Of a DNA stretch of 64,000 bases, positions 16,387-24,964 are shown piece after piece. The position numbers and the translations under genes were made by a program. Position 1 is the first letter of the stretch. Every line of letters starts with the position of its first letter. Source of the DNA: Flagellimonas meishanensis (GTDB taxonomy: Bacteria > Bacteroidota > Bacteroidia > Flavobacteriales > Flavobacteriaceae); contig NZ_JAINVW010000001.1 of assembly GCF_019880545.1 (NCBI RefSeq), positions 1 through 64,000 on the forward strand, in the 5' to 3' direction. The notes below the pieces were generated by a model that was not told the DNA's origin, made no database searches, and saw only the letters and a list, made by a program, of their open reading frames with translations.

Positions 16387-18078
16387 ATGCAACTATCGGA
16401 ACAAGAAATCATTCGAAGGGAAAAATTGACCAAGTTAAAGGCAATGGGAATAAATCCCTATCCTGCTGCCCTATATCCTGTTGATGCTACTTCCAAAAGC
16501 ATCAAGGACAATTTTGAAGAAGGCAAGGATGTAATCATTTCAGGTAGATTGATGTCCCGAAGGATTCAGGGCAAAGCGTCCTTTGCAGAGCTTCAGGATA
16601 GCAATGGTCGTATCCAAGTATATTTTAATAGGGATGAAATATGTCCTGGAGAGGACAAGACCTTGTACAACGAGGTCTACAAAAAACTACTTGATATTGG
16701 CGACATCATAGGCATAGAAGGGACACTTTTCCAGACCCAAGTGGGTGAAAAAACCGTAATGGTGAAAAATTTCACCCTGCTGAGCAAAGCATTGCGACCA
16801 CTGCCCTTGCCCAAAGTGGATGCCGAAGGAAAGGTGTACGATGAATTCAACGACCCCGAGCTTCGCTACCGACAACGTTATGTGGATTTGGTGGTAAATC
16901 CTGCTGTGAAAGATACATTCATCAAAAGGACCAAAATCACCAATAGTATTCGTGAATTTTACAACAATATGGGGTATTTAGAGGTGGAGACGCCAATTTT
17001 ACAGCCCATTCCAGGAGGTGCCGCTGCCCGTCCCTTTGTTACCCACCATAACGCCCTGAACATGCCGCTCTATTTGCGTATTGCGAACGAACTGTACTTG
17101 AAACGATTGATTGTTGGTGGTTTTGATGGAGTCTACGAATTTTCGAAGGATTTCCGCAATGAAGGTATGGACCGTACACACAATCCAGAATTCACGGTGA
17201 TGGAGCTATATGTGGCCTACAAGGACTACAATTGGATGATGGACACCACAGAAAAACTCCTTGAAAAAGTCGCCATCGATGCCACTGGAGCCACTAAGGT
17301 CAAGGTTGGGAAGCACGAAATCGAGTTCAAGGCGCCTTATCCAAGGGTACCCATTTTAGAAGCCATTAAGACCCATACTGGGTACGATGTAGCTGGTATG
17401 GATGAGAGCCAATTGAGGGATATTGCCCAAAAATTGGGTATTGTGGTGGATGAAACCATGGGCGTGGGCAAGCTTATCGACGAGATTTTTGGTGAAAAAT
17501 GTGAGCATCATTATATACAGCCCACTTTCATCATCGATTATCCAAAAGAAATGAGCCCGCTGACCAAAGAGCACCGAACAAATCCTTCACTTACGGAGCG
17601 TTTTGAACTTATGGTCAATGGCAAGGAACTGGCCAACGCCTATTCCGAGCTGAACGACCCCATCGACCAAAGGGAACGTTTTGAAGATCAACTCCGACTT
17701 TCAGAAAAAGGGGATGATGAGGCCATGTTCATTGATCAAGACTTTTTACGTGCCCTTGAATATGGTATGCCCCCTACTTCGGGAATTGGTATTGGGATAG
17801 ATCGCTTAGTAATGCTATTGACCAACAATTCCTCCATACAGGAAGTGCTTTTCTTTCCACAAATGCGACCAGAAAAGAAGGCTGTGGAGCTAACAGAGGA
17901 GGAAAAAACCATCATGGACATCCTAAAACGAGCAGGTGAAATGCCCCTTTCTGAACTTAAGGAAAAGACTGGGCTAAGTGGGAAGAAATGGGACAAAAGC
18001 ACAAAGAACCTCTCAAAATTGGGGCTGTTCCAAGCCGAAAAACGGGAGGATGGTCTTTTTGCGCTTGCGAAACAGTAA
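16387..18078 (+). CDS. lysS: lysyl-tRNA synthetase (class II)
   Basis: LysS charges tRNA-Lys with lysine. The N-terminal anticodon-binding OB domain contains [20 protein letters not shown]. Class II motif 1 is near [15 protein letters not shown], motif 2 near [19 protein letters not shown], and motif 3 is [19 protein letters not shown]. The length of 563 residues exceeds the roughly 500 usual in proteobacteria because of a C-terminal tail (from about residue 500, [20 protein letters not shown]) resembling a winged helix, as found in other Bacteroidota LysS. The gene starts just downstream of a terminator, so it should have its own promoter. Confidence 0.97.
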   Translation: MQLSEQEIIRREKLTKLKAMGINPYPAALYPVDATSKSIKDNFEEGKDVIISGRLMSRRIQGKASFAELQDSNGRIQVYFNRDEICPGEDKTLYNEVYKKLLDIGDIIGIEGTLFQTQVGEKTVMVKNFTLLSKALRPLPLPKVDAEGKVYDEFNDPELRYRQRYVDLVVNPAVKDTFIKRTKITNSIREFYNNMGYLEVETPILQPIPGGAAARPFVTHHNALNMPLYLRIANELYLKRLIVGGFDGVYEFSKDFRNEGMDRTHNPEFTVMELYVAYKDYNWMMDTTEKLLEKVAIDATGATKVKVGKHEIEFKAPYPRVPILEAIKTHTGYDVAGMDESQLRDIAQKLGIVVDETMGVGKLIDEIFGEKCEHHYIQPTFIIDYPKEMSPLTKEHRTNPSLTERFELMVNGKELANAYSELNDPIDQRERFEDQLRLSEKGDDEAMFIDQDFLRALEYGMPPTSGIGIGIDRLVMLLTNNSSIQEVLFFPQMRPEKKAVELTEEEKTIMDILKRAGEMPLSELKEKTGLSGKKWDKSTKNLSKLGLFQAEKREDGLFALAKQ

Positions 18079-18464
18079 CCCAAAAGATATTTTCACTTTT
18101 ACCATATCTTCTTATCTAAGACCCTAGATCAAGCTTCCTTAAATCAGGTTTGGTTTTGGTACGGTATTCTTATAAGTAGGCGTTTCCAAGAACACTTCGC
18201 CGACAAGGAATATGGCCATCGAGATGAGCAGCACTCTCGCCTATTTTATTCAATGTTTTTTCCGGAACGTTCCCAAAAATTGTCGCAAATAATTTGGAAC
18301 AGGGCACAATAATTTTAGGTCTTCACCAAAGGTGAAGATATTGAATTCTCAAAAAAATGCCCTATTAAATAAAAATCAATACCTTAGGGATGTAAAAATT
18401 ATAAAATTTGAATTTATTTAACAATTTTTATGATTTTCACACATGAACCTAACTCTTAAATAAT
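18079..18464. other. 386-base leader region of the TonB receptor gene, with a hairpin at 18320-18338
   Basis: No gene is visible. TCTTCACC (18320-18327), a three-base loop and GGTGAAGA (18331-18338) form a perfect 8-bp hairpin without a T-run. From 18360 to 18460 the sequence becomes very AT-rich, as is common just before TonB receptor genes. I could not place a clean TAnnTTTG box. The hairpin may be an operator or a leader structure. Confidence 0.4.
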
Positions 18465-21323
18465 ATGAACATGAAAAAAAATGTACTTACGCTTTTTTTA
18501 GGCTTGTTAATTTCTTTTACCGCCGTGGCACAAGAAGTATCGGGAACTGTCTATGATGACCAAAACCAACCCTTACCTGGAGTTTCCATTTTACTAAAAG
18601 GAACCACCACGGGTGTGATTACAGATTTTGATGGCAATTTCACCATTGAGGCCGATCAAGGGGATACGCTGGTATTTTCCTATGTCGGTTTTAACACAGT
18701 GGAGAGAGCAGTCACTGGCAGTACGCTCGATGTAACCTTACAAGCTGGCCTGGCTTTGGAGAATGTTGTGGTAGTGGGCTCCCGTAATGTAAATCGAACA
18801 GCTACTGACACGCCTGTGCCCGTCGATGTTTTGGACGTTACGGAACTGGTACTGTCCACCCCTCAAGTAACCGTTGAAGAAATTTTGAACTATGCCGCGC
18901 CATCCTTTACCTCAAACCCACAAACCATTTCTGATGGTACAGATCACATAGCGCCTGCAGCGCTAAGAGGACTTGGCCCAGACCAAGTACTGGTGTTGAT
19001 CAACGGTAAGCGCAGACATAAAACGGGATTGGTCAATGTAAACGGAACGTTTGGTCGTGGAAGTGTCGGAACCGATTTGACCACGATTCCATCGAATTCC
19101 ATTTCAAGAATTGAAATTCTGAGAGACGGAGCTGCCGCACAGTATGGTTCCGACGCCATTGCGGGAGTCATCAATATTGTTCTAAGGCGAAATGTAAACG
19201 AGCTTCAAGTGGACCTGGCCACCGGTGCCAATTTCACTAGCGAAAGTAGCCCTGAAAAAGAAATCGATGGCGAACAGGTGAACCTTGGACTCAATTATGG
19301 GCTGCCAATTGGGGATAATGGCGGTTTCGTGAACTTTACCGGTAGTTTTAATTACAGGGGATGGACCAATAGAATGCTTGAATGGGAAGGACAGATATTC
19401 AATTCTTACAATTCAATTGAAAGGGTTGCCGCCGCGGATGGTTATGATACTTCTTTGCTTTTGGATGATGATTTGGCCGATATTTTTCAATATGCCGGTG
19501 CTGCTGGGGTAACCTTGACCGGGAGTGAAACCAAAGAGGATCTTCAGGGCATATTGAATGCCGATGTAACAGAGTCGGAACTGACCGCAAGAAATTTAGA
19601 AAGAAGTGATTTCAATATGAGGGTAGGGCAATCTGAATTAAGAGGTGCACAGTTCTTTGCCAATCTGTCAATTCCTCTGGGAGAAAACCTTGAACTGTAC
19701 GGTTTTGGGGGCTTTAGTTTTAAAAATGGTAATGCTGCTGGTTTTTATCGTCTGCCATTTCAGTCGAGGGCATATTCCCCAGCGTACATCAATGGTTTTA
19801 GGCCAGAGATCAATTCAAGTATTACCGATCAATCCGCCGCATTTGGTATTCGGGGCAAACTGGGAGATTGGAATGTCGATTTCAGCAATTCCTATGGAAA
19901 GAATGCTTTCTTGTATAGGGTGACCAATTCGAATAATGCGTCCCTCGCCAATTCCACGCCTTTTGAGGCCGATTCTGGTGGTTTCAATTATAATGAGAAT
20001 ACTACCAATTTTGACATGAGCCAGTTCTTTGAAGATATTATGTCTGGGCTAAACATTGCTTTTGGTGCGGAATATCGTGTGGAAAACTATGCCATAGTTG
20101 CCGGTGAAGAAGCCTCTTACGCGCAGTACAATACGCTCGGTAACGTTCACGACCCGACAGATCCAAATTCCGTTGTGCCCACCGACTTTTTTGGCAGTTC
20201 CAGGCCAGGGGGCATTCAGGTGTTCCCTGGATTTAAACCCGATAACGAAGTGGATGCTTTTAGAAACTCCATTGCGGGCTATTTTGATGTTGAAGCGGAT
20301 TTCACGGACTCCTTCTTGGTGAGTGGAGCCGTTCGCTATGAAAATTTCTCCGATTTTGGTGGTACTGTCAATTTCAAATTGGCGTCAAGGATCAAAGCAT
20401 CCGAGAACTTTAATATCCGTGGAGGTCTTCAAACAGGGTTTAGGGCCCCCTCGTTGCACCAAATTCATTTTAACTCAACTTCCACTCTTTTTGTGGATGG
20501 CGTACCGAACGAAGTGGGTATTTTTTCAAACACCTCCAGGGTAGCTCGATTATTGGGTATCCAAGAGCTCAAAGAGGAAACTTCATTTGGCGTTACCGCA
20601 GGATTCACTGCCCGAGTGCCAAGTGCAAACCTCAAATTTACAGTTGATGGATTTCTTGTAAATATTGATGACAGGGTTGTGCTCACAGGGCAATTTGATG
20701 ACGGGGGCAATGCCGAATTGGCAACGTTATTTGCTCAGGCCAATGCCACACAAGCTGCATTTTTTGCCAATTCTGTGGATACAGAAACCAAAGGGTTGGA
20801 TATCGTAATAGATCATAACGCCGCCATTTCCAGCAATATGTCGTTGACCAATACGTTGGCCTTCACCCTTTCGGAGACCAGTGTTGAAAATGTGAAAGTG
20901 CCGACCGCCGTTGCGAACGCAGGGTTGAGCGATACCTATTTTGACCCGACCAGCAGGATTTTTCTTGAGTCGGCGGTACCTACTACCAAAGGAAATCTTT
21001 CACACAACCTTCGGGTTGGTGATAATTGGAATTTCTTTTTGCGAAACAGCTATTTTGGGGAAGTAGAGGAGGCAACAAATAACGATGATCCGACGGTAGA
21101 TACTACCTTTGGGGCTAAAATAATCACAGATTTAACTGTAGGCTATAACTTTTCACCTAACTTCAGGTTGACCGTTGGGGCAAATAATCTGTTGGATGTC
21201 TATCCTGATGAAAACGATCCCGCTTTCAGATCGGATGGTAGGTTCATCTATTCCAGAAGATCTGTCCAATTTGGAACCAATGGTAGGTATCTTTTTGGCC
21301 GATTGACCTTCAAGATCAACTAA
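18465..21323 (+). CDS. TonB-dependent outer-membrane receptor
   Basis: The 952-residue receptor has a signal peptide (ending TAVAQ, about 23). Next comes a carboxypeptidase-regulatory-like domain (VSGTVYDDQNQPLPGVSILL to VFSYVGF, about 25-95), a plug domain (VVVVGSRNVNRTATDTPVPV; GPDQVLVLINGKRRHKTGLV), and a beta-barrel ending GRYLFGRLTFKIN. It should import a substrate too large for porins, driven by TonB-ExbBD. No SusD-like partner follows, so it is not a SusCD pair and the substrate is not evident. It is preceded by a long AT-rich leader and followed by its own terminator. Confidence 0.92.
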   Translation: MNMKKNVLTLFLGLLISFTAVAQEVSGTVYDDQNQPLPGVSILLKGTTTGVITDFDGNFTIEADQGDTLVFSYVGFNTVERAVTGSTLDVTLQAGLALENVVVVGSRNVNRTATDTPVPVDVLDVTELVLSTPQVTVEEILNYAAPSFTSNPQTISDGTDHIAPAALRGLGPDQVLVLINGKRRHKTGLVNVNGTFGRGSVGTDLTTIPSNSISRIEILRDGAAAQYGSDAIAGVINIVLRRNVNELQVDLATGANFTSESSPEKEIDGEQVNLGLNYGLPIGDNGGFVNFTGSFNYRGWTNRMLEWEGQIFNSYNSIERVAAADGYDTSLLLDDDLADIFQYAGAAGVTLTGSETKEDLQGILNADVTESELTARNLERSDFNMRVGQSELRGAQFFANLSIPLGENLELYGFGGFSFKNGNAAGFYRLPFQSRAYSPAYINGFRPEINSSITDQSAAFGIRGKLGDWNVDFSNSYGKNAFLYRVTNSNNASLANSTPFEADSGGFNYNENTTNFDMSQFFEDIMSGLNIAFGAEYRVENYAIVAGEEASYAQYNTLGNVHDPTDPNSVVPTDFFGSSRPGGIQVFPGFKPDNEVDAFRNSIAGYFDVEADFTDSFLVSGAVRYENFSDFGGTVNFKLASRIKASENFNIRGGLQTGFRAPSLHQIHFNSTSTLFVDGVPNEVGIFSNTSRVARLLGIQELKEETSFGVTAGFTARVPSANLKFTVDGFLVNIDDRVVLTGQFDDGGNAELATLFAQANATQAAFFANSVDTETKGLDIVIDHNAAISSNMSLTNTLAFTLSETSVENVKVPTAVANAGLSDTYFDPTSRIFLESAVPTTKGNLSHNLRVGDNWNFFLRNSYFGEVEEATNNDDPTVDTTFGAKIITDLTVGYNFSPNFRLTVGANNLLDVYPDENDPAFRSDGRFIYSRRSVQFGTNGRYLFGRLTFKIN

Positions 21324-21355
21324 CAACATATCAGTTTTCAATTTATGTAAATAAG

Positions 21356-21383
21356 GAAGCTCCTCTTTTGGAGCTTCTTTTTT
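21356..21383 (+). terminator. intrinsic terminator of the TonB receptor gene
   Basis: GAAGCTCC (21356-21363) and GGAGCTTC (21370-21377) enclose a six-base loop and are followed by a T-run to 21383. The next gene starts at 21400, so read-through is likely to be limited. Confidence 0.85.
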
Positions 21384-21399
21384 AATTTGAAATGACATC

Positions 21400-22674
21400 A
21401 TGATAAAGATAAACAGCCAAATATCGAATCTTAAGCCCTCCGCTACATTGGCAATCAACCAAAAGGTTAAGCAATTGCGCGATCAAGGCCATACCATATA
21501 TCATTTTGGTTTCGGACAGTCACCCTTTGGCGTCCACCCAAAAATTGTGGATGCACTAATGGCGCATGCGGATAACAACAATTACCTTCCATCCACAGGA
21601 TTGCCACAGCTCAGACAAAACATTTCCTGCTACCTAAAGAAGTATCATGGCGTTACCGCCGACCCCAACTACATTTACATTGGCCCTGGGAGTAAAGAGT
21701 TGTTATATCAAACCATTTTGATGCTTGAGGGAATCTTTTTGATTCCACAGGGAAGTTGGGTAAGCTATCTTCCGCAAATAAAATCAAAGGGGGGAGAGTT
21801 TGCAATTTTGAAAACATACTTTGAAAACAATTACAAAATCACGGCATTAAGCCTATCAAACTATTGTAGGGTCAACCCCACGGGGCAAAAAACCTTGATT
21901 CTAAATTCGCCAAATAATCCCACCGGTGCCGTGTATTCTCCCGAAGAGCTAAAATCGCTGTCAGAAGTATGTGAAGAACACAATATAATTGTGCTATCCG
22001 ATGAAATCTATTCCCTGTTGAATTTTCAAAATGGCAGGTCTGCCAGCATTGGTGAATATTACCCCAAAAAGACCATATTATTTGGAGGCCTTAGCAAGAT
22101 TTTTTCCGCTGGGGGATACAGGCTGGGGTTTATGGCCTTACCAGCGGAACTCGAATTTACACATCAAAACTTCAGCTCCCTGTTCAGTGAAACCTTTAGT
22201 GCAGTGGCATCACCTATTCAACATGCAGCTTGTGAAGCCTTCTCATTAGACAAGGAGGTTCTAATGGGCATAAGCAACAACACCAAAATACTAAAGGCTA
22301 TCGGCAAGTATGTATTTGATAAGTTAATGGCCATTGGTGTCAAATGTACACAGCCCCAAGGAGGTTTTTACTTTATGATCGATTTTGAAAAGTACCGAGC
22401 CGGTTTTGCAAAAAAACAGCTATTTACAAGTGAGGAAATTGCAAACTATCTCTTGGAAAAAAGGGGGATTGCCTTATTGCCAGGGACAGATTTTTACTTT
22501 GAAGGCCATGTACTGAACTTTCGTTTGGCCTATGTTGATTTTGATGGAAGCATTGCTGCTCAAGGCCTCATAAAAAATCATGTGTTGGACGAGTCTTTTA
22601 TCCAGGAATATTGTCCAAACATTTTTCATGGTGTAGAACGGCTGATATCACTCCTCGGTGAAATGGAAACTTGA
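21400..22674 (+). CDS. PLP-dependent aminotransferase class I/II
   Basis: The 424-residue cytoplasmic enzyme is a fold-type I aminotransferase. LNSPNNPTGAVYS holds the conserved Asn that contacts the cofactor, LSDEIYSLLNF the Asp-x-x-Tyr pair, and GGLSKIFSAGGYRLGF the Schiff-base Lys followed by Arg. NFRLAYVDFDG near the end contains the carboxylate-binding Arg. The layout suits aspartate/aromatic aminotransferases of the I-gamma group. The substrate cannot be decided from sequence alone. Separated from the receptor gene by a terminator, it may share transcription with the downstream symporter. Confidence 0.85.
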   Translation: MIKINSQISNLKPSATLAINQKVKQLRDQGHTIYHFGFGQSPFGVHPKIVDALMAHADNNNYLPSTGLPQLRQNISCYLKKYHGVTADPNYIYIGPGSKELLYQTILMLEGIFLIPQGSWVSYLPQIKSKGGEFAILKTYFENNYKITALSLSNYCRVNPTGQKTLILNSPNNPTGAVYSPEELKSLSEVCEEHNIIVLSDEIYSLLNFQNGRSASIGEYYPKKTILFGGLSKIFSAGGYRLGFMALPAELEFTHQNFSSLFSETFSAVASPIQHAACEAFSLDKEVLMGISNNTKILKAIGKYVFDKLMAIGVKCTQPQGGFYFMIDFEKYRAGFAKKQLFTSEEIANYLLEKRGIALLPGTDFYFEGHVLNFRLAYVDFDGSIAAQGLIKNHVLDESFIQEYCPNIFHGVERLISLLGEMET

Positions 22675-22748
22675 TGCACGAAGAATAAAGGGTTTTTGGC
22701 CATAAAAAGCATCCCAAACAATTAAAAAAACAAAAAGGAGGGTATTTC

Positions 22749-22772
22749 ATGCGTTTGTTGATTTTTAAATGA
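22749..22772 (+). promoter_or_regulatory. seven-codon upstream ORF overlapping the symporter start
   Basis: An ATG at 22749, about seven bases after the AG-rich run AAAAAGGAGGG, opens a reading frame encoding MRLLIFK. Its TGA (22770-22772) overlaps the ATG of the symporter gene (22769) as ATGA. A purine-rich ribosome site this strong is unusual in Bacteroidota. The layout suggests translational coupling between a leader peptide and the symporter. If the symporter instead starts at ATG 22802, the uORF would simply lie upstream. Confidence 0.4.
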
Positions 22773-24232
22773 TCGGCAAAACCCTTAGCTTAGAATTCGA
22801 TATGGACGTAAGCAAACAATTGGGCCTTGTTCTAGGCCCCATCGCTTTTCTGATTCTGGTCAACCTGCCGATAGAACTCGTTTCGGAAAAAGGAGATGCC
22901 GTTATTTCGGTCGCCGTTTGGATGCTCATCTGGTGGATCACAGAGGCGGTATCCATCTCCGTGACGGCCTTACTGCCCCTTTTGTTGCTGCCACTACTGA
23001 AAATTTTGCCCATTGCCGAAGTTGGCGCGAACTATGGAAGCCCGATTATCTTCTTGTTTTTTGGTGGGTTTGTCATGGCCCTCGCCTTGGAAAAAGTAAA
23101 CCTGCACCGAAGGATTGCTTTGAACATAATACGGTTGACAGGCACCACTCCGAACAAGGTCGTACTTGGGTTTATGATTGCCACAGCATCCTTGAGCATG
23201 TGGATCAGCAATACGGCAAGTACTGTGGTGATGCTCCCCATTGCCCTTTCGGTAATCAATCTGCTTATCGATGATGAGGATGGTTTTACCAAGAATGACC
23301 AAAACTTTGCGCTCAGTGTCATGCTGGGCATTGCTTTTTCTGCCAATGCAGGAGGCATTGCCACAGTGATAGGAACCCCCCCGAACTCCGTTTTGATAGG
23401 CCTTCTGGAAAACGAGTACAATACAGAAATCTCATTTTTGAGATGGATGACCATAGGTCTGCCATTTTCCATAGTCATGATCGGCATGTGCTACGTTGTA
23501 TTGGTAAAATGGATGTATCCAAATCGGGGACTGACCTTCAATGCCTCAAAAGAAGTCATCCATGCCGAATTGGAAAAACTTGGGCCTACCTCGGGTAAGG
23601 AAAAGATGGTACTTACCATTTTCGTAATCACTGTATTCCTTTGGATTTTCAGGACACTGATCAATGCGCTTTTCCCGGCTTTGGGGCTAACCGATACGAT
23701 GATAAGTATGTTTGCGGCCATTGCCCTGTTCTCGATACCCTACAACATCAAAAAAGGAGATTTCATTGTAGAATGGAGAGATACTTCCAGACTGGCCTGG
23801 GGGATACTGATACTGTTTGGTGGGGGATTGGCACTGGCACAAGGTATGAGTTCCAGTGGCATAGTGGACATGGTGGCCAATGCCATCGCCCAGAGTGAAA
23901 TAAGTATCCTAGTTACCGCGACACTGCTCATTGGCTTAATGCTTTTTATGACGGAACTGATGAGCAACGTGGCCTTGATTGCTGTTCTTGCCCCCGTGGT
24001 GGCGGGTATTGCCCTTGGATTGGGGATTCCAATTCTTTATTTGCTCATTCCCGTTACCATTGCAAGTAGCTGTGCGTTTATGTTGCCCATGGCCACGCCA
24101 CCCAATGCCATTGTCTTTGCCAGCGGCTATATCAAAATAGCGCAAATGGCCAAAGTCGGTATCATTTTAAACCTCATTGCCGTGGGGCTGCTTATTTTGG
24201 CATTCCAATTTATTATACCGCTGTTGTTCTAA
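22769..24232 (+). CDS. SLC13/DASS-family sodium-coupled anion symporter
   Basis: The 487-residue inner-membrane transporter has about a dozen hydrophobic segments. Diagnostic motifs are WWITEAVSISVTALLPLLLL near the N-terminus and two clamshell loops, SNTASTVVMLPIALSV and the later TELMSNVALIAVLAPV. PMATPPNAIVFASGYI matches the family signature that gave DASS transporters their name. Substrates are usually dicarboxylates, citrate or sulfate; the sequence does not settle which. An alternative ATG lies 11 codons in (22802). It is followed by a hairpin shared with the converging repeat-protein gene. Confidence 0.88.
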   Translation: MIGKTLSLEFDMDVSKQLGLVLGPIAFLILVNLPIELVSEKGDAVISVAVWMLIWWITEAVSISVTALLPLLLLPLLKILPIAEVGANYGSPIIFLFFGGFVMALALEKVNLHRRIALNIIRLTGTTPNKVVLGFMIATASLSMWISNTASTVVMLPIALSVINLLIDDEDGFTKNDQNFALSVMLGIAFSANAGGIATVIGTPPNSVLIGLLENEYNTEISFLRWMTIGLPFSIVMIGMCYVVLVKWMYPNRGLTFNASKEVIHAELEKLGPTSGKEKMVLTIFVITVFLWIFRTLINALFPALGLTDTMISMFAAIALFSIPYNIKKGDFIVEWRDTSRLAWGILILFGGGLALAQGMSSSGIVDMVANAIAQSEISILVTATLLIGLMLFMTELMSNVALIAVLAPVVAGIALGLGIPILYLLIPVTIASSCAFMLPMATPPNAIVFASGYIKIAQMAKVGIILNLIAVGLLILAFQFIIPLLF

Positions 24233-24238
24233 AAATAA

Positions 24239-24264
24239 ATGGCCCTTCCGGTTGGAAGGGCCAT
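24239..24264. terminator. bidirectional terminator between convergent genes
   Basis: ATGGCCCTTCC (24239-24249) and GGAAGGGCCAT (24254-24264) form a perfect 11-bp stem around a four-base loop. On the minus strand a T-rich tail (complement of AAAAATAAAT) follows, so it ends the gene at 24314. It also lies seven bases after the symporter stop codon. Confidence 0.75.
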
Positions 24265-24270
24265 TGATAA

Positions 24271-24288
24271 ACTAACTAACTCAAAAAA
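24271..24288 (-). repeat. conserved 3' element, copy 1
   Basis: The 18-base string ACTAACTAACTCAAAAAA occurs here and again, unchanged, at 24918-24935. Each copy lies between the stop codon of an acidic repeat-protein gene and that gene's terminator hairpin. Confidence 0.7.
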
Positions 24289-24313
24289 AAGTAAGAAACT
24301 AACTTAACTCAAC

Positions 24314-24616
24314 TTATTCTGCGTAGGGATTAAAATCCTTCGGAAGGAATTCCTTGGTTTCAAACCCCAGCTCTATCTCATCGCAAAGATCCATAAAGTT
24401 TATTGCCGATAGTGAAAACTGTCCTTGATATGGATCAAAGTTTTCCGGTAGATATTTGGAGGTATCAAATCCCAGTTCCAAGCTGTGGTCCTCCTCAATA
24501 AACTCGATGCTCTGTACATCCAGATCCTGTGCTGTTTTGCTAATATCGTTTGCATGGGCAGTAACTCCGACAAGGGCGGTGAAAACTGCTGTTAGTGCAT
24601 AATTTCTGTAGGTCAT
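24314..24616 (-). CDS. small secreted acidic protein with two YLPxxF-PY repeats
   Basis: This 100-residue protein has a signal peptide (1-22, ending AHA). The mature part holds two copies of a roughly 35-residue repeat. Copy one includes IEFIEEDHSLELGFDTSKYL and ENFDPY; copy two includes INFMDLCDEIELGFETKEFL and KDFNPY. Each repeat is a short hydrophobic-acidic strand, Glu/Leu-Gly-Phe, then Tyr/Phe-Leu-Pro and Phe-Asp-Pro-Tyr. It is a short paralogue of the 24965 protein on the same strand 348 bases away. I know no characterised family. Acidity and export suggest cation or surface binding, which is an inference. Confidence 0.75.
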   Translation of the reverse strand: MTYRNYALTAVFTALVGVTAHANDISKTAQDLDVQSIEFIEEDHSLELGFDTSKYLPENFDPYQGQFSLSAINFMDLCDEIELGFETKEFLPKDFNPYAE

Positions 24617-24641
24617 AACGGTCGTTTTTTAATTGTTTATA

Positions 24642-24649
24642 CAAATGTA
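24642..24649 (-). promoter_or_regulatory. -7 box for the 24314 repeat-protein gene
   Basis: On the minus strand TACATTTG fits TAnnTTTG. It ends 25 bases before the ATG at 24616. No -33 TTTG sits at the standard distance; the nearest TTG is about 25 bases upstream. Confidence 0.4.
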
Positions 24650-24888
24650 CAACCAGAAAATGCTAAGATTATTACAATTAGATTTTTGTTAACGTTCTGT
24701 AGGAAATTACTCAAAAATCAAGTTTGTAATCCTTTGTGCAAAACATTGAAAAGGCAATGATCCCAGATGACAAATTTTACTGGATTATCAATTTTCAAAT
24801 TCCTTTTTTACCAAGTACACTTGGTCGATTTTAGTGTTATTTTTTTGTTAACGAAGCTATTGCAAAGACCAGAAAATGTGTGAAACTA

Positions 24889-24917
24889 AAAAGACCCTCC
24901 TTTGGAGGGCCTTTTCG
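24889..24917 (-). terminator. terminator of the 24965 repeat-protein gene
   Basis: On the minus strand GGCCCTCC, AAA, GGAGGGTC is followed by TTTTTAG. It lies directly after the 18-base 3' element, the same order seen behind the paralogue at 24314. Confidence 0.75.
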
Positions 24918-24935
24918 ACTAACTAACTCAAAAAA
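24918..24935 (-). repeat. conserved 3' element, copy 2
   Basis: This string is identical to 24271-24288 (ACTAACTAACTCAAAAAA on the plus strand) and lies between the stop codon at 24965 and the terminator hairpin. The match outside coding sequence supports duplication of the gene together with its 3' end. Confidence 0.7.
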
Positions 24936-24964
24936 TTTGTAAAATGAAAACTAATGCATCCTAC

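Larger units (their letters stand above)
24617..24964. other. 348-base spacer between the two repeat-protein genes
   Basis: No gene is visible. On the minus strand it contains a -7-like box for the 24314 gene, the terminator of the 24965 gene and the second copy of the 18-base 3' element. TTTTTGTTAACG occurs twice in it (around 24687 and 24843), which may mark a further repeated control site. Confidence 0.5.

Noticed and set aside
18465-21323. SusC of a polysaccharide utilisation locus
   Set aside because: No SusD-like gene or glycoside hydrolase follows; an aminotransferase and a symporter do.
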